A program made the translations under genes and the position numbers. Positions 1 to 12,100 of a stretch of 64,000 bases of DNA are shown piece after piece. The notes below the pieces were generated by a model, which was not told the DNA's origin, searched no databases, and worked only from the letters and a program-made list of their open reading frames with translations. Numbering within the stretch: position 1 is the stretch's first letter; each line of letters begins with the position of its first letter. The stretch is from assembly GCA_019137255.1 (NCBI GenBank), contig WPDH01000170.1:124001-188000 (forward strand), given 5' to 3'. Origin of the DNA: Corinectria fuckeliana. Lineage: Eukaryota; Ascomycota; Sordariomycetes; Hypocreales; Nectriaceae.

Positions 1-826
1 GATGGAGAATTAGTGGGAAGACGCCTGGAGTGGCACCGTGGTCATTCCGCAGCCGGGCAGATAGCCCGTCTAATTAGGTGGTACTTAGGTAGCTTACTTA
101 GACGCTGCCGCCTACATCGAGTCGACACCGTGAACCTGTACATTAGATAATTACCGTTGGGTGCAAGTTGCAAGACTCATCAAGCCTGCCTACCAGGCAC
201 GCCTTAGTAGGAAGCAAGTCCTCAATCCCAGTCAACCATGCTACAAACTCTCTCCATCGCAACCTATCTATTCAATAGGTACATGAGTTCCAAGGTCGAA
301 ATCACAGTCGAGGGAAGCCAGCCAGCCACACTCCGTCTGAGGTGGGTGCCGCGCCGGGTGGCTAATTATTCTAGCTACTACTAGTAGTACCTCTTATTAT
401 AGAGTCAATGACGACTACCAAACAGCATTCGTCAAGCAGAGGGTTTAAAACTTGTCTGCTCGCAAGACTGTGTCACTTCAATCGACCATTCCACATGTCT
501 TGTGACGGCTTTAGAAGCTGGTCAAATACTACATAATTGTCGATTATTATGAGATTATGGGAGCTGTGCACAACGGATGTAGATAATCACAATTACAGGC
601 CAACCTCCCACAGCTCAGCTCTATAAATATCTATATTAATATATCATCTGAATGCATGAGTAGGTTCAAGTCAAATAAGGTATTGGAACGATTCATCTGA
701 TTTACACTCTACCACCCATCCACCTTCCTGCCTCCGTCCACAACTTGCTTCTTTTCCTACCCGCCACCGACAAAGGAGCTGCTCTAGGGGGCGACTAGTA
801 TACAAATGAGACTTCATGGGGCCTCC
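1..826. other. Intergenic, left edge to cytochrome c1 stop
   Basis: No reading frame here looks like protein. The stretch is fairly A/T rich and has short CTAGTAGTA-like words around 370-390 and a TATAAATATCTATATT-like run near 620. It would contain the 3' untranslated region of the cytochrome c1 gene, which ends at 827 on the minus strand. Confidence 0.6.
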
Positions 827-2115
827 TTAACGGCGGACCTTGACCTCCTTAGGGGGGTCGTAGGCAATCTTCCTCGACTTCACCCAAGCCCACTTGTACC
901 GCTTCACCCACACGCTGACCGCCCACAGAGAAGCAGACACAACCAAGACCTTCATACCCATACGCTTTCGGTCGTCCATCTCGGGCTCGGCAGCCCAGTT
1001 GAGGAACTCGACCACGTCCTTGGCCATCTGCGAGGTCGAAGCGGGCGTCTCGTCCTCGTACTCGAGGAGGCCGTCGTACAGGACGCGAGCCATGGCAATA
1101 CCAGTTCCAGGGAAGTAAGGGTTGAAGTTCATCCCGGGGGCGACAGTGACACCGGCGGGGGGCTCCTCGGGGTAACCAGTGAGCAAGCTGAAGATGTAGT
1201 CGCAGCCTCCGTGACGGGCCTTCACGATCAGGCTCAGATCCGGGGGAAGGGCACCGTTGTTGGCGAATCGGGCAGCCTCCTCGTTCTTGTACGGGGGGGG
1301 CATGTAGTCGGCCAGCTTTCCGGGTCGCATCTCGATCTCGCCCTCGTCATTGGGCTCGCCAGGGAACTCTTGCTCCTCGGCCAAGGCCTTGGCCTCGTCA
1401 ACGGTCAAGATGGTGCCAACAAGGGCTCGGTAGGGGACTCGGGTCAGGGAGTGGCAGGACGCGCAGACCTCCTGGTAAACTTGGAAGCCACGGCGAAGGC
1501 TGTGGGAAGGGGGTCAGCATCTGGACCGCCAGGTCAATCGCAACGCGGCGAACTTACGCCTGGTGATCGTAGGTCTTAAACAACTTCGAGTGAACCCAAG
1601 GGTACTGGGTGGCATGGAGGCTGTTGTGACGGGTCAGCAAGGCCGTGTTCGACTCGTGGCAGGTTGATGCAGCATTTATGCCTCATCGCCCGGCTTGGGA
1701 CAACGAAGCAAACGCGCCACCAGGATTCGAATTTCACATACCCCTCCTCAGCGGGAGTTCCGGCAAAGGCAACAGGTCCATAGAGATGGTAGTACCAGGC
1801 GATGGAGCCGAGGGCGAGGGAGGTGGAGGCGGCGGCCGCCACGTTCAATCGAGTGGCAGAAGCTTCGCCGGCGGCGCTGGAGGTCGAGGAGGCGGCACGC
1901 TGGAATCACAACACGGTCAGCGCTCAGATACGTTGAATCCACGGTCGTTCTGCTGCGATTGGCGTGGTTGCGGCGGGTTGCGGCCCGTGGTGATGTTCCC
2001 TCGGTAAACGGGAAGCCGATGCCAATGGATCGTGCCCTACCTTGGAGACGGTGGTGGCGCCATTTCGGAGGCCATTGAGGATGCGCGTCGAGCGCAAAGA
2101 CGACCTGGCAAGCAT
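827..2115 (-). CDS. cyt1: Cytochrome c1, heme protein of respiratory complex III
   Basis: Catalytic subunit of the mitochondrial cytochrome bc1 complex; it passes electrons from the Rieske protein to cytochrome c at the inner membrane. Four exons on the minus strand: 2041-2115, 1742-1899, 1558-1620 and 827-1499, all with GT-AG introns, giving 322 residues. The start MLARSSLRSTR opens an Arg/Ser-rich mitochondrial presequence. It is followed by a hydrophobic sorting stretch (LNVAAAASTSLALGSIAWYY). The heme motif CASCH lies at residues 111-115, and the Met of GIAMARVLYDG is the expected axial ligand. A C-terminal membrane anchor (MKVLVVSASLWAVSVWV) precedes a basic tail. The length matches fungal cytochrome c1. 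It diverges from the RanGAP gene across about 500 bp. Confidence 0.96.
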
Positions 2116-2616
2116 GATGGGCGAGCTAGACCGTCGCTGCTTGATGAACTGCAGTCGAATAGGAGCCGGCGATGGGGGATCGATCTCGGGGTCGGCGGAC
2201 AAAAGCACTCAGCAAAGATCATTAGCATCAGAGAAAACCCATCGAGCCGTTCCGAAATGGACCGTCGCTGATTGGCCGCGGTCACGTGCCCTGCTGGTCC
2301 ATTTCCATCAGAGCGGCCGGCGGTCCGGCGCCAACTCTGGCAGCTGGCGGCCAGCTGGCGGCCAGGTGCCGGATTTTCCCGACAGGCTGCCCCTGGCAAC
2401 TCTGCTGCGACGAGGGACCGCTTTCCGCTGTAGGACGCATGCAGTCGTATGTACATAAGGTGGTAAGGCAAATTACCCCACCCCCACCTTCACTCATACG
2501 CTTGAGGCACACATTCTTTTGCTCGTGCTGCAGCCTTCCTTACGACTTGCGCTCTGCATACATACCTACATAAATACACCGGTGCTCCTTGATCGCACCT
2601 CCGTGTCTACTTCACT
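2116..2616. promoter_or_regulatory. Divergent promoter region, cyt1 / RanGAP
   Basis: This 501-bp gap separates the start codons of two divergent housekeeping genes, so it must hold both 5' leaders and promoters. It contains a GC-rich stretch with GGCGGCCAGCTGGCGGCCAG-like repeats around 2340-2365 and a CATACATACCTACATAAATACAC run near 2555-2580, just upstream of the RanGAP start. No TATA box could be assigned with confidence. Confidence 0.5.
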
Positions 2617-3942
2617 ATGGCTTCCTCCACCAAAATCTTCTCCCTCGAGGGGAAGGGCCTCAAGCTCGACACGGCCGCCGATCTGGAGCCTCACATCGCC
2701 GAACTCCGAGCCAACGACGTCGAGGAGGTTAGGCTTTTGGGAAACACTCTCGGGGTCGGCGCTTGTAAGCTGCTCGGCGAGGTTCTAGCCACCAAAAACA
2801 ACCTCCAAGTATGTCTGCTCTTCGTCAAACCGACACCCCCAACCTCAGCCCCCTTGGAACGATTTTGTTAACAGCGGCTCCCTCAGGTGGCGAACCTTGC
2901 CGACATCTTCACCGGAAGACTCCTTAACGAGATCCCCGAAGCCCTCTCGTCTCTCCTCACCTCCATCCTTAACCTCCCCAAGCTCAACACCATCAACTTG
3001 AATGACAACGCTTTCGGCTTGAACACCCAGGCACCGCTGGTCGCATTCCTGGCCGCGCACGTTCCCCTCCAGCATCTCTACCTTAACAACAACGGCCTCG
3101 GTCCTCACGCAGGTATCCTCATCGCCGACTCCCTCTCGGAGCTCCACGCCAAGAAGGAGGCTGCCCGTAAGGAGGGGCAGACAGTCCCTCATTTGGAGAC
3201 TGTTATTTGCGGCCGAAACCGACTCGAGAACGGCAGTATGACGGCTTGGGCCAAGGCCTATAGTCTCCACAACAAAATCAAGAAGGTCAAGATGGTCCAG
3301 AACGGTATCCGACAGGAGGGCATCTCGCACCTCCTCACTGAGGGTCTCAACCACGCTACCGAGCTCCGAGTCCTCGACCTGCAAGACAACACCTTCACCC
3401 TGAAGGGCGCCAAGGCCTTGGCCAAGGTTGTGTCACACTGGACAGTGCTACAGGAGCTCGGTGTTGGCGACTCCCTTCTGGGTGGCAAAGGCGGTGTGGT
3501 GGTGTCCAAGGCACTCGCCAAGGGCAAAAACACGAAGCTCGAGATCCTGCGACTGCAGTACAACGAGATCACTACTCCTGGTGTCCAGGGCTTCGCCGCT
3601 GCCGCCAAGGACGGCCTACCTGCTCTGAAGCGAATCGAGCTCAACGGCAACAAGTTCTCTGAGGACGACGAGTCGATTACTGCCCTGCAGCAGTTGCTCG
3701 ATGAGCGAAAGGAAAAGATTGGGGGCGAGACCGTAGCCGAGGACGACTGGGGTGTCGATAGCTTGAGCGACCTCGAGGAGCTTGACAGTGACGATGAGGA
3801 AGAGGAGGACGAGAGCGAGAGCGAGGAAGAAGAGCGGGACGAGAAGCTAGACAAGGAGGCGGAGGAGGCTCAGGAGGAACCCGTCATCAAGGACGTGGAG
3901 GTTGCTGCCCTGGCGAAGAAGCTAGAGAAGACCAGCATTTAG
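2617..3942 (+). CDS. rna1: Ran GTPase-activating protein (RanGAP)
   Basis: Stimulates GTP hydrolysis by Ran on the cytoplasmic side of the nuclear pore and so gives nuclear transport its direction. Two exons, 2617-2808 and 2887-3942 (415 residues). The second acceptor was chosen because NNLQ followed by VANLADIFTGR matches the conserved yeast-type block. Leucine-rich repeats fill most of the protein. Recognisable RanGAP blocks are DNAFG, LYLNNNGLG, ICGRNRLENGSM, VKMVQNGI, VLDLQDNTF and LQYNEI. The Arg in GRNRLENGS lies in the loop that contacts Ran in the yeast enzyme. The C-terminus is a long Glu/Asp run, as usual for RanGAP, then a short helical end. Length and architecture fit the fungal family. 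Confidence 0.97.
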
Positions 3943-4739
3943 AAAACCCCCCCATTAGATGAACTGCATGATTACGATCAACCATAATTGAGAAGCCCGG
4001 AACAACAACAATTGGATACCCTTTCAATTTTGGACTCTGGAAGCCTTCACGCTCTGTATTGCTTATCGGTTTCGTGGCACTCCTAGACAGTTATACTTCA
4101 CAATAATATAATAAGCAATATAATAGGGGCACGACATTTTAATATTATGAAGATTTCGGCTTGCTAAGTGAGCGTATGGCACAATTTTGAACTCGGAGTG
4201 AATGCACGTTCCAAAGCAGTATCACATAAGAAATGTTTTCGCCCAAGGCATAACTATTGTTAGAAGCAGAATGGGCGGTAGGAAGAGGGAATTCTAAGAT
4301 TTGTGCTTGTTGGGGAAAACCACATACCTCTCTGGCCAACTGCTTTGTTGCCACGAGCCGTCTCTCTAATAATAAAAACGCCATTAGCATACACTGAAGG
4401 TATTAGAGGGTGAGGGAGATAGGAGTTGTGTAGTCAAATAGCGAATGCAGAAAGAAAAAGATATCCCTTCAGCGCCAGTCCTTCCGTTCAAAATATCCGT
4501 GCATAATAAAGGTCATCCATCCCCATGTAGATGGGTGGATGTAAACAGAAGTTATTTCCATGAGAACTTCCGACCAATAGCCATTCTCTCCGTCATTCTT
4601 GTGCCATATATAACATCCATACAATGAAAAGCGAAATTCACCATCCCTGGGCTGCCATCTACCTAGACCTCTTGTTGAATTGGCCAGATGCTAGCTGTAT
4701 TTGTTCTTGGTGCCCAGCCTGCAAGGAAGATGTTCGTAT
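3943..4739. other. Intergenic, convergent 3' ends
   Basis: About 800 bp between the RanGAP stop and the stop of the convergent Gln-rich gene. It is A/T richer than the flanking exons, with an AATATAATAAGCAATATAAT-like stretch near 4105-4125. Nothing beyond 3' untranslated regions is apparent. Confidence 0.55.
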
Positions 4740-5603
4740 TTACATGACATCCATTGCGTCCACTTCGCCAGGTCCCCGAAACTGCTGGTAGGCGCCGTAC
4801 TGAGTAGCCATTTCCATCTGTTGTTGCTGACGGATATAGTCGGAACCCATGTAGACAGGGTCTGTAGCCGGAGTGTAAGCTGGAGTGGAGGCGATGTGGC
4901 TGTGAGAATCTCTCTGTCGGTTCTCCAGTTCTTGGCGTTGACGCTCTCGTTGCATGAGCTCCTCGTAACCGGAGAACATGTACGGCTCAGGGTCATGATC
5001 AAAGGATTGAGTCCACCTGCTGTCACCAGCTTGGACAGCAGTTCCATCCAAGCTCATGGTTTGTTGCTGCTGTGTTGCTCTTTCGTACCTAATTTGAGCC
5101 AGTTGTTCCTCCTGTTCAACCGTGGTACTGCTCCAAGCTAGCGCGGGGATATCGCTGCCCTTTCCGGGAGGGCAAATACTCCAGAGCTCGATGAGTCTCA
5201 TCTGCTGCGGTTGGTCGGCGATCCTGAACAACTGGATTTGAGAGGGTGTGAGGGTGGCCGGGTCAACGCCATGGTTACGCAGAACGGTCTCGGAGTTTGG
5301 TGCCTCGGTCTGGGGCGGTTCTGAAGAGTGTCGTTGCGGCTCTTGTTGTTGTGTGGGCTGTGGCTTCACGATGTGGGCTGAGTGATTGTAGTGCTGTGAG
5401 ACGGAGTATATGATGGGCTTGGGCTCAGATGCGACTTGTTCCTGCTGGGCCATTGCCTGGGCTTCAGCTTCAGCTTCGGCTTGAGCCTGGGCCTGGGCCT
5501 GGGCCTGTGCCTGGGCTTGGAGCTCTGGGTCAAAGGTGAGATTGCGGGAGAAGAGAGCCGCGAGCTCGTCATGCATCTGCATGGTGTACTGAACTGAAAC
5601 CAT
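4740..5603 (-). CDS. Gln/Ala-rich protein of unknown function
   Basis: Uninterrupted 287-residue frame on the minus strand with an ATG start at 5603. I recognise no catalytic domain. The N-terminus (HDELAALFSRNLTF) is followed by a perfect to near-perfect (QA)n then (EA)n tract at about residues 29-48, encoded by a hexanucleotide repeat. After it come a short non-repetitive block (PIIYSVSQHYNHSAHI), Gln-rich linkers, and a middle segment around LTPSQIQLFRIADQPQQMRLIELW that looks folded. A charged helix (YEELMQRERQRQELENRQR) precedes a Gln/Met-rich end. The contrast of ordered islands with low-complexity linkers suggests a regulatory or scaffold protein. It is probably a real gene, because the frame is long and the islands are not low-complexity. 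Function unknown. Confidence 0.75.
   Translation of the reverse strand: MVSVQYTMQMHDELAALFSRNLTFDPELQAQAQAQAQAQAQAEAEAEAQAMAQQEQVASEPKPIIYSVSQHYNHSAHIVKPQPTQQQEPQRHSSEPPQTEAPNSETVLRNHGVDPATLTPSQIQLFRIADQPQQMRLIELWSICPPGKGSDIPALAWSSTTVEQEEQLAQIRYERATQQQQTMSLDGTAVQAGDSRWTQSFDHDPEPYMFSGYEELMQRERQRQELENRQRDSHSHIASTPAYTPATDPVYMGSDYIRQQQQMEMATQYGAYQQFRGPGEVDAMDVM
5457..5520. repeat. Coding hexanucleotide repeat (QA)n/(EA)n
   Basis: Tandem GCCTGG-type hexamers, read on the minus strand as CAGGCC and variants, that encode alternating Gln-Ala and then Glu-Ala in the unknown-function protein. Several neighbouring units are identical at the DNA level, so copy number could vary between strains. Confidence 0.85.
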
Positions 5604-7871
5604 GTTGGCGGGTCTATAAGGCGAAATCGTATTAGCATCTAGGTACCTGGTATATGGAGATGGTCTGATGGGGTACCTGGCTGCGTGTGAATGGGATTTG
5701 TCTGTGTGGAAGCAAGGTGAATGCCCCTTGTCTTATACTCTGTCGGGCCTATTCTGTTCAGGGAGAAGGCGAGAGGTTCCGGCCAAAGTTCAGCAAATAT
5801 ATCTCTTGTGTTCGTATGCGGGTCGTGTTGGCCTTGGGGTTGATGGTGGGGTAGCTAGGAAAGCGGAGTGTTGACGTTTCGAACTGATCTTGCGGCAGGA
5901 CAGTCTGGGGGAAATGTTGTTTTTTTATTTTGACTAAGCTAGGCAAGCCGCCGGAAAGTGAAGAGTGAAGAGTGAAGAGAAAGAAGAAGGCGAAGGAGAG
6001 GCGCGAACGCGAATGAAATAGGGAGAGGGAGGAGAGCGCGATATCGACTTCGCGGGACGCTGTAGACTATTGGGCTTGGAGGGGTGTCTAAGAGCGGTGG
6101 GCCGTTGGGTTGGGTTGCAGGCGCCGGGGCCAAGGTGGGGAGAGAAAAGGGACAAGCAAGAACGGTCCGTGAGAGCAAGAAGGGGCGGCTTCTTTCTGTT
6201 GTAGACAGGTGCCTAGTGAGTCTGTGCTAATTAAAGGACGGCGGATGGCGAGGATGTTGAGACGGCGAAGTGCGGGAAAAGGACAAAGAAGAGAAAGGAT
6301 AAATCAAAGCCCGACGGTAATGCGATGGAGATGTGATGGTGAGTGAGTGAGTGATGGGAAGGACGAAGGAAGGCACAGGCCGTCATAACGTATTCGCAGG
6401 GGAAAGAACTATCTAAGCTACGGCTTGCCTCGGGTGGGGATTGCAGGGACCCATGGGGCTTGTACAGAAGCCACCTACCTGTAAATCGCCCTAATTATCG
6501 CATCTTAGGTACCTAGTTAAGGTAAGTTACTCTTTTCTTAGGGCCATCTCATAAGTCCGTCCATGCAGTGACGCCGTACCAGGCAACAATGTGACACAGA
6601 TAGAGGGCACATGATGCTCCCACGATGTGAGAGAGAGCCAGTGGTGGTGATGATGCCCTCCCTCTATTTCTTGCTCTCTCATCCATCTCGGTCATATATT
6701 CACTCCATCATCGCTAGGGTTTGCCTGGTTCCCTAATTTCTTCTCATTCAAAAATTCATGCGTCTCCTCGCTCTTTCGTTAATGCCATTCACACCTCTTC
6801 ACGCTCGCGCCCCTCTTCCAGGCTCCAAAAGACAGGGTAAAGGCCGCACTGGAGGACCATCCATCATCAGACGGTTTCCTCCGGCCCCTGCTCGCCCGGC
6901 CAGCGTGACCCAATGAGCCAGTGCCACACGGCATGGGACGTGCCAGATCTCCAGTGACGAGCAACAGGCTAACCGACCCAGGAATAACGGAATGCCCCTG
7001 GGAGACGCAGGTGATGCAGTGAGAATACGTGTTGGTGTAGATGCCTTACCCAGTCTCTCTTTGTTCACTAATAACATGAGAATTGCAACATGTTTCTTTG
7101 AACATCGGTCGCACAAGGCATTCCGTGTTACTCAAAATGTGTCACTTCGCTTCAAAAACTCACCGCTGACAATGACGCATTTCTGTAGCTTCTGTAGTTT
7201 CTGTAGTGGCCCTTTGTCCGCGCTATGAGCCCCTTCCCGCCCATCAAGTTAATCCACCGGAGACGGGCCTAGACGGGCCAGACCCCATTCCTTCTGAGCC
7301 AAGAGGGCCGGGAGTTTAAAAGACGAGATGGTGAGAGAAGTGAGCTCGGTTCTCATCTACTACACACAGTCCGAAAGACCCAGGAGATGCAACATGGTCG
7401 GTTCGCGATATGCACATTGAATAAATAAACGAAAGATGAAATATAAAAAGGCAAGCATTATACTACTACAGCAGTATTTAAGGTAGGTCGTACTATACTG
7501 AAGTGCAAGTGCATAGACCTACCTAGATAGTAGACTTCTTCAAGATCATTGCAGCCTCATCTCTGAACCCTCCAGTGACTGTGAGGGGCAAGTGGATTTC
7601 TCTCAAGCCACTCCCGCATTTTTAGCCTCATTCCGCCACACTTGGCTCAGCCGTCCAAAGCCTCGCTATTATCGGCGCCTCAGGCACCCTTGCCGCCAGC
7701 CTTGCCCGCCAGACAGACTGCCATACGCAGCTCTCGGGCTGCCTGAAAGTGAAGCTCCAAGCCAAGGCAAGCCATCACCAACGACTCGTCCTCCCCCCAA
7801 TTCTCCCACAACGCCGTTTGCCTCTCTCACCAAACCTCCCCTGAATCCTTTGCCAAGGGCTCACAGTCATC
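5604..7871. other. Intergenic, divergent, 2.3 kb
   Basis: Spacer between the divergent starts of the Gln-rich gene and proteasome alpha-7. It has GA/CT-rich runs (GAAGAGTGAAGAG near 5965, GTGAGTGAGTGAGTGATGG near 6341) and a perfect TAGGTACCTA palindrome at 6506-6515. Reading frames inside are Ser/Pro/Arg-rich shadows without a protein-like pattern. A pyrimidine-rich leader precedes the proteasome start from about 7660. Confidence 0.5.
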
Positions 7872-8942
7872 ATGGTAAGCTGCCAGCTTCACTCCGTTTC
7901 GCGTTCGCTTGTCCCCCTCCCCCCCCCCCGCGAGGGAGAGCTTCCCCGGTTACTGACCCAGCTTGCTCGTTCCCGTAGACGTCGATAGGCACGGGCTACG
8001 ATCTCCTTAACTCTATCTTTTCACCCGACGGCCGTAACTTCCAGGTCGAATACGCGGTCAAGGCAGTGGAAAATGGCGGCACTTCGATTGGCATCAGAGC
8101 CAAGGACGGTGTTGTTCTGGCAGTTGAGAAGGTCGTCGCATCCAAGCTTCTAAAACCCGGTGCCAACAAGCGCATCGCTACCGTCGATAGCCACGTCGGA
8201 GCGGTAAGGCCTAATCCCTTCCCTCGTGTCCCCCTTCTCCAGTCAACTAAATGCTCCCCTCCTTGCTTAGGTCTACTCTGGCATGGTTCCCGATGGCCGT
8301 CACTTCGTCGACCGCGCCCGCGACGAGGCCCAGAGCTGGCGACAGAACTTCAAGACCCCCATCCCCACGTCCGATCTCGCCTCCCGCATGGGCGGCTACC
8401 TCCAGGCCTACACCATGTACGGCTCCGTCCGGCCATTCGGCATCACCGCCATCGTTGGCGGTGTCGACACCTCCGAGGAGACCCCCGTCGACGGCGAAGT
8501 CGGCCTGGGGCCCAAGTGCGGCGCTGGCGGCAAGGTCCCCGGCAAGCACGGCGGTCCCTTCCTGTACATGATCGAGCCCAGCGGTCTTTACTGGGGCTAC
8601 TACGGCGCCGCCACCGGCAAGGGACGACAGGCCGCCAAGGCCGAGCTCGAGAAGCTTGACCTGCCCGCAGGCAACATCACGCTAGAGGAGGCTGTCAAGG
8701 AGGCCGCACGCATCATTTACGTGGCGCAGAAGGACAACAAAGACAAGGACTTCGAGCTGGAGATGACCTGGATCAGTGGGGTTGACGGCCCCACAAAGGG
8801 CCGGCATGTGGAGGTGCCCAAGGAGCTCCGAGAGGAGGCTGAGAGATTAGCAAAGGCCGAGGACGACTTAGACGACGATGATGAGGACGACAAGAAGGAC
8901 GAGGACGACAAGAAAGATGACGATGACAAGATGGAGGACTAG
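7872..8942 (+). CDS. pre10: 20S proteasome subunit alpha-7 (Pre10 type)
   Basis: Structural alpha-ring subunit of the 20S proteasome; it helps gate substrate entry. Exons 7872-7874, 7979-8203 and 8271-8942 give 299 residues. The first coding exon is only the ATG. The frame then resumes as TSIGTGYDLLNSIFSPDGR, the N-terminus expected of this subunit. The alpha-subunit signature is present (YDLLNSIFSPDGRNFQVEYA), as are GTSIGIRAKDGVVLAVEK and YMIEPSGLYWGYYGAATGKG. No N-terminal catalytic Thr is expected in an alpha subunit. The C-terminus has a Lys/Asp-rich acidic tail of some 35 residues, typical of the alpha-7 class. Its stop lies 173 bp from the stop of the convergent Pol5 gene. Confidence 0.96.
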
Positions 8943-9115
8943 AGGACAGCAGGTTGTGTCGAACGAAAAGGCACATGTACTATCACAATGACAGGGTCAT
9001 AGATTTAATGGTCATCTGCAAGCAGCCAACATCTTGTGGCATGCGTCTTGTGACGGTCTACATCTCTACCTGCTCTTATCCACCTATGTATGGCTGCGTT
9101 GTAACTAAAGGGGTA
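8943..9115. other. Short convergent spacer, pre10 / pol5
   Basis: Only 173 bp separates the two stop codons. The 3' untranslated regions of the two convergent genes must lie close together here or overlap. Confidence 0.6.
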
Positions 9116-12100
9116 TCAAGATTGAGCCTGCGAGGCCAGGTTCTGGCACCAGTTGTTCCAGTCGGCAAAGAAGGAGCTCTGTAGCTTTGCCTCGCCCAGC
9201 ACCCAGTCCGACTGCGACTTGGCATACACGGCGGCCACATCCTTGATCTTGCTCTTGTCCGCCGCGTACAGCGCGGACGCGACGATGAGGCTCGCCGCGC
9301 TGGCAGCCTTGGCGTACGCGTGGGCGTTGTCCTTGGCGGCTTCGGCGTGGACCTCGAGGAGCAGGCCGAGCAGGTCGTCAGCTGGGGGCGCCTCGGCGTC
9401 CTCGCGGCTGTTGCGGGCCTTCTTGAGGGCCTTTTGGTAGTTGAGGATGATCTCGCAGGCGCGAGCGGCGAGTGGCTTGGTGTTGGTGGTGCGCATGAGG
9501 CTGAGGACGGGGAGGAGCAGGGAGAAGGTGAGGGGCTTGAGGGCCTCGTTGCGGACGTAGATGTCGAGGAGGTCGAGGATGCGGTTCTTGAAGTTCACGA
9601 CGGACTGCTTGGCCTCCTTCTTCTGCTTCTTGGAGTCGCCCTTGGCCTTGACGGTGTTCTTCATGACCTGCGACAGCTTGTCATCCAGCGCCAGCATCTC
9701 CGAGTCTGACATGTCAGCGTCGGAGTCGGACGACTCAGCCTCGGCGTCCTTGTCCAGGCGGTGACTGTTTAGAATCTTGCCCAGAAGGTCGTCCAGTTCT
9801 TCAGGGTCTTCCCATTCGCCTTTGCTTGCTTCCTTTTTCTCTTCATCCTCTTCTTCGTCCTCGTCTTCATCCTCTCCCTCCTCCCCAGAGGCCTCATCTC
9901 CATCGTTCTCCTTGAGTTGAATATACTCCACATCAGAGTCGATTTCAAAGTCAGAGGCATCCTCAATATCCACGACATCAGATGCCTCGTCTTCATCAAT
10001 TTCCATATCGTCTTCGGTATTGAAGAGCTCTTTCTGCCCCTTTGTGCTCTCGTCGGAACTCAGGGGGCCAGTCAGAAGCTCCAGTCCTTCCGCCGAAATC
10101 TGAGGCGTGAAGGCATCGAATACTTGCTGCGACACCTGTCGCATCAACGTCGATGGACGCGAAACCATCGACAGCAAGATCTCGACCAAAAGCTCGGAGG
10201 TTCCTGGCTCACTGTCCCCGGATTTGCCCTTCTTGAGTCGGTCGGAGTACTGAGAGAGGTCATTCAAAACCTCCATGGCATCAGGATCCTGATTGTATAG
10301 TTGGAAAATGGACACGGCGTGCAGCATGGCCAGGCTTTGTGAAAGACTCTTTTCGTCCGCAGCCTTCGACTTTCGTTTCAGGAGCTTCTGCATTCGGGCC
10401 AGCGCTTCCTGCACAGCAGTCTTGATTTCCTCGGACATGGCCACTGAATCAGGGTCGATGGAGGCAACAGCAAAGCAGAGGCTCTCGTAGTCCTCAGTCC
10501 TTCGAGTGAGCTTCGCAAAGGCAGACTCGAGGCGATTCTGACACAGCTCTTGGATTTGCTCCGTCAGGGCAGCTTCTGGGATGTGCTTGGGGCGCGAGTA
10601 TGCCAATTGCGCCAGCGCTTGCAGGGCGGAATTGAAAGTCTCTTTTGGCATATCGCCAGATGAAGATGGGGCTGATGCATTGAGCACCCTAGATAGGCAG
10701 TCCGCATAGACTCGGAGCGTAGATATCGCCTGAGCTTTATCCAGCTTGGCCAGAGAACCAATGGGTTTTCGGAGAGTCTTGAGTGTTTCTGGTCCAGTTT
10801 CTTCGGTAATGTTTTGCAAGATCTTCTCCACTGTCTTTGCACTTGTCCGCTGGTCGAAGTTGTAGGCGCCGTTCTTGCCCAATACACTCCTGAGAATAGG
10901 CACGAGGGTAGCAGGGTGGTTTGAGACAACCGATTCAATCGCTTTCAGTGCCTTGAGGGCTGCGCGGTGCAGGTAACGGTCCTCCTTGGCAGCCTGGTTC
11001 ATTAAGCAGGTCGTCAGGTTCTTGCTAAAGAGGCACTCGATGTGTGAATGATGATCCACGAGGCCCTCAAGCATCTTCTGGAAAACAGAGAAGCCTTTGA
11101 ACTTTTGGCCATCGGTGGCGCTCTTGGAAAAGAGCCCATCTGGAGAAGGTTAGCAAGTTGCTGTGAAATGGTCCCGCTGGGGTCTTGCTAAGCTTACCGT
11201 CTACTACACGGGACCAGAACTGCTCAAAGTCATCCGACCCAGCATCCGCCTCTTTCACATAGTGCCCAAGAATGATGTCCCACACAAAGTGCAATTGCGC
11301 AGTCCAACTGGCCTGCTTGTTCTTCTGGGGCTGGTCTCCTTGGTCCTGGGTGAAGCTCTCTTTGAGCACCGCAGCGAGATCGCCGAAGCACTTCTTGGAA
11401 AGTGGGTTCTCCCAAGGCTTCACCTTGATGCCGGGAAACCGATTCAACGCAACGAGCCAAATGGCCGCGCCCTCGGCAGTCTTCGCTAGGCCCGCACTCG
11501 CTACCTTCTCCAGTGTTGCCTTCGCACGTTCCTGGCTCATTTGCTCAATAGACTGGACGATTACCCAGCCGCACTGAGACCGAAGCCAGACCTTCTTGTT
11601 GGCTAACCTCAGAAGCAAGTCCAAGACTGCGTCCCACCTCGAGGCATCAGCGTCGCGGAAAAGAATGCCGGCTCGAACGAAGCACTCGATTCCGAAGAGC
11701 TGACCAAACCAGTGGTCTCGTTCCTCTTGTCCCGGAATGTTTCCAATCGCCTGAGTCTTTTCTGCCAGTATTTCCAACGTCTTCTCGAAGGTGAGGCCCG
11801 TGTATTTTGTTTCGGCCAGTGCGCCTTCGCCGAACAGCTGTCCAAGCACCTCCGTGATTACCAGGCTGAAGCCGAGACGTGACGCATTCCGACCGCTTGC
11901 AAGTCCACGAAACAGTCGACGGTCCAGATGCCTTTGCAGCACAGCTTCGGTAACACCCTCTCCGCCCAGAAGGCCCGAGATAATGCAATCAGCAGCCTCT
12001 ATGCGGTCGTTTGCGTCTTCGCGGCCTAGAAGCTCGTAGAGGCCAGCTTCTCGTTTGCGCTCGTCGCCCAATGGCGCCTCGACGAAGGGGGATTTATCGA

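Noticed and set aside
2845..3384. Long minus-strand frame opposite RanGAP
   Set aside because: Shadow of the leucine-rich-repeat coding strand; the RanGAP protein explains the openness.
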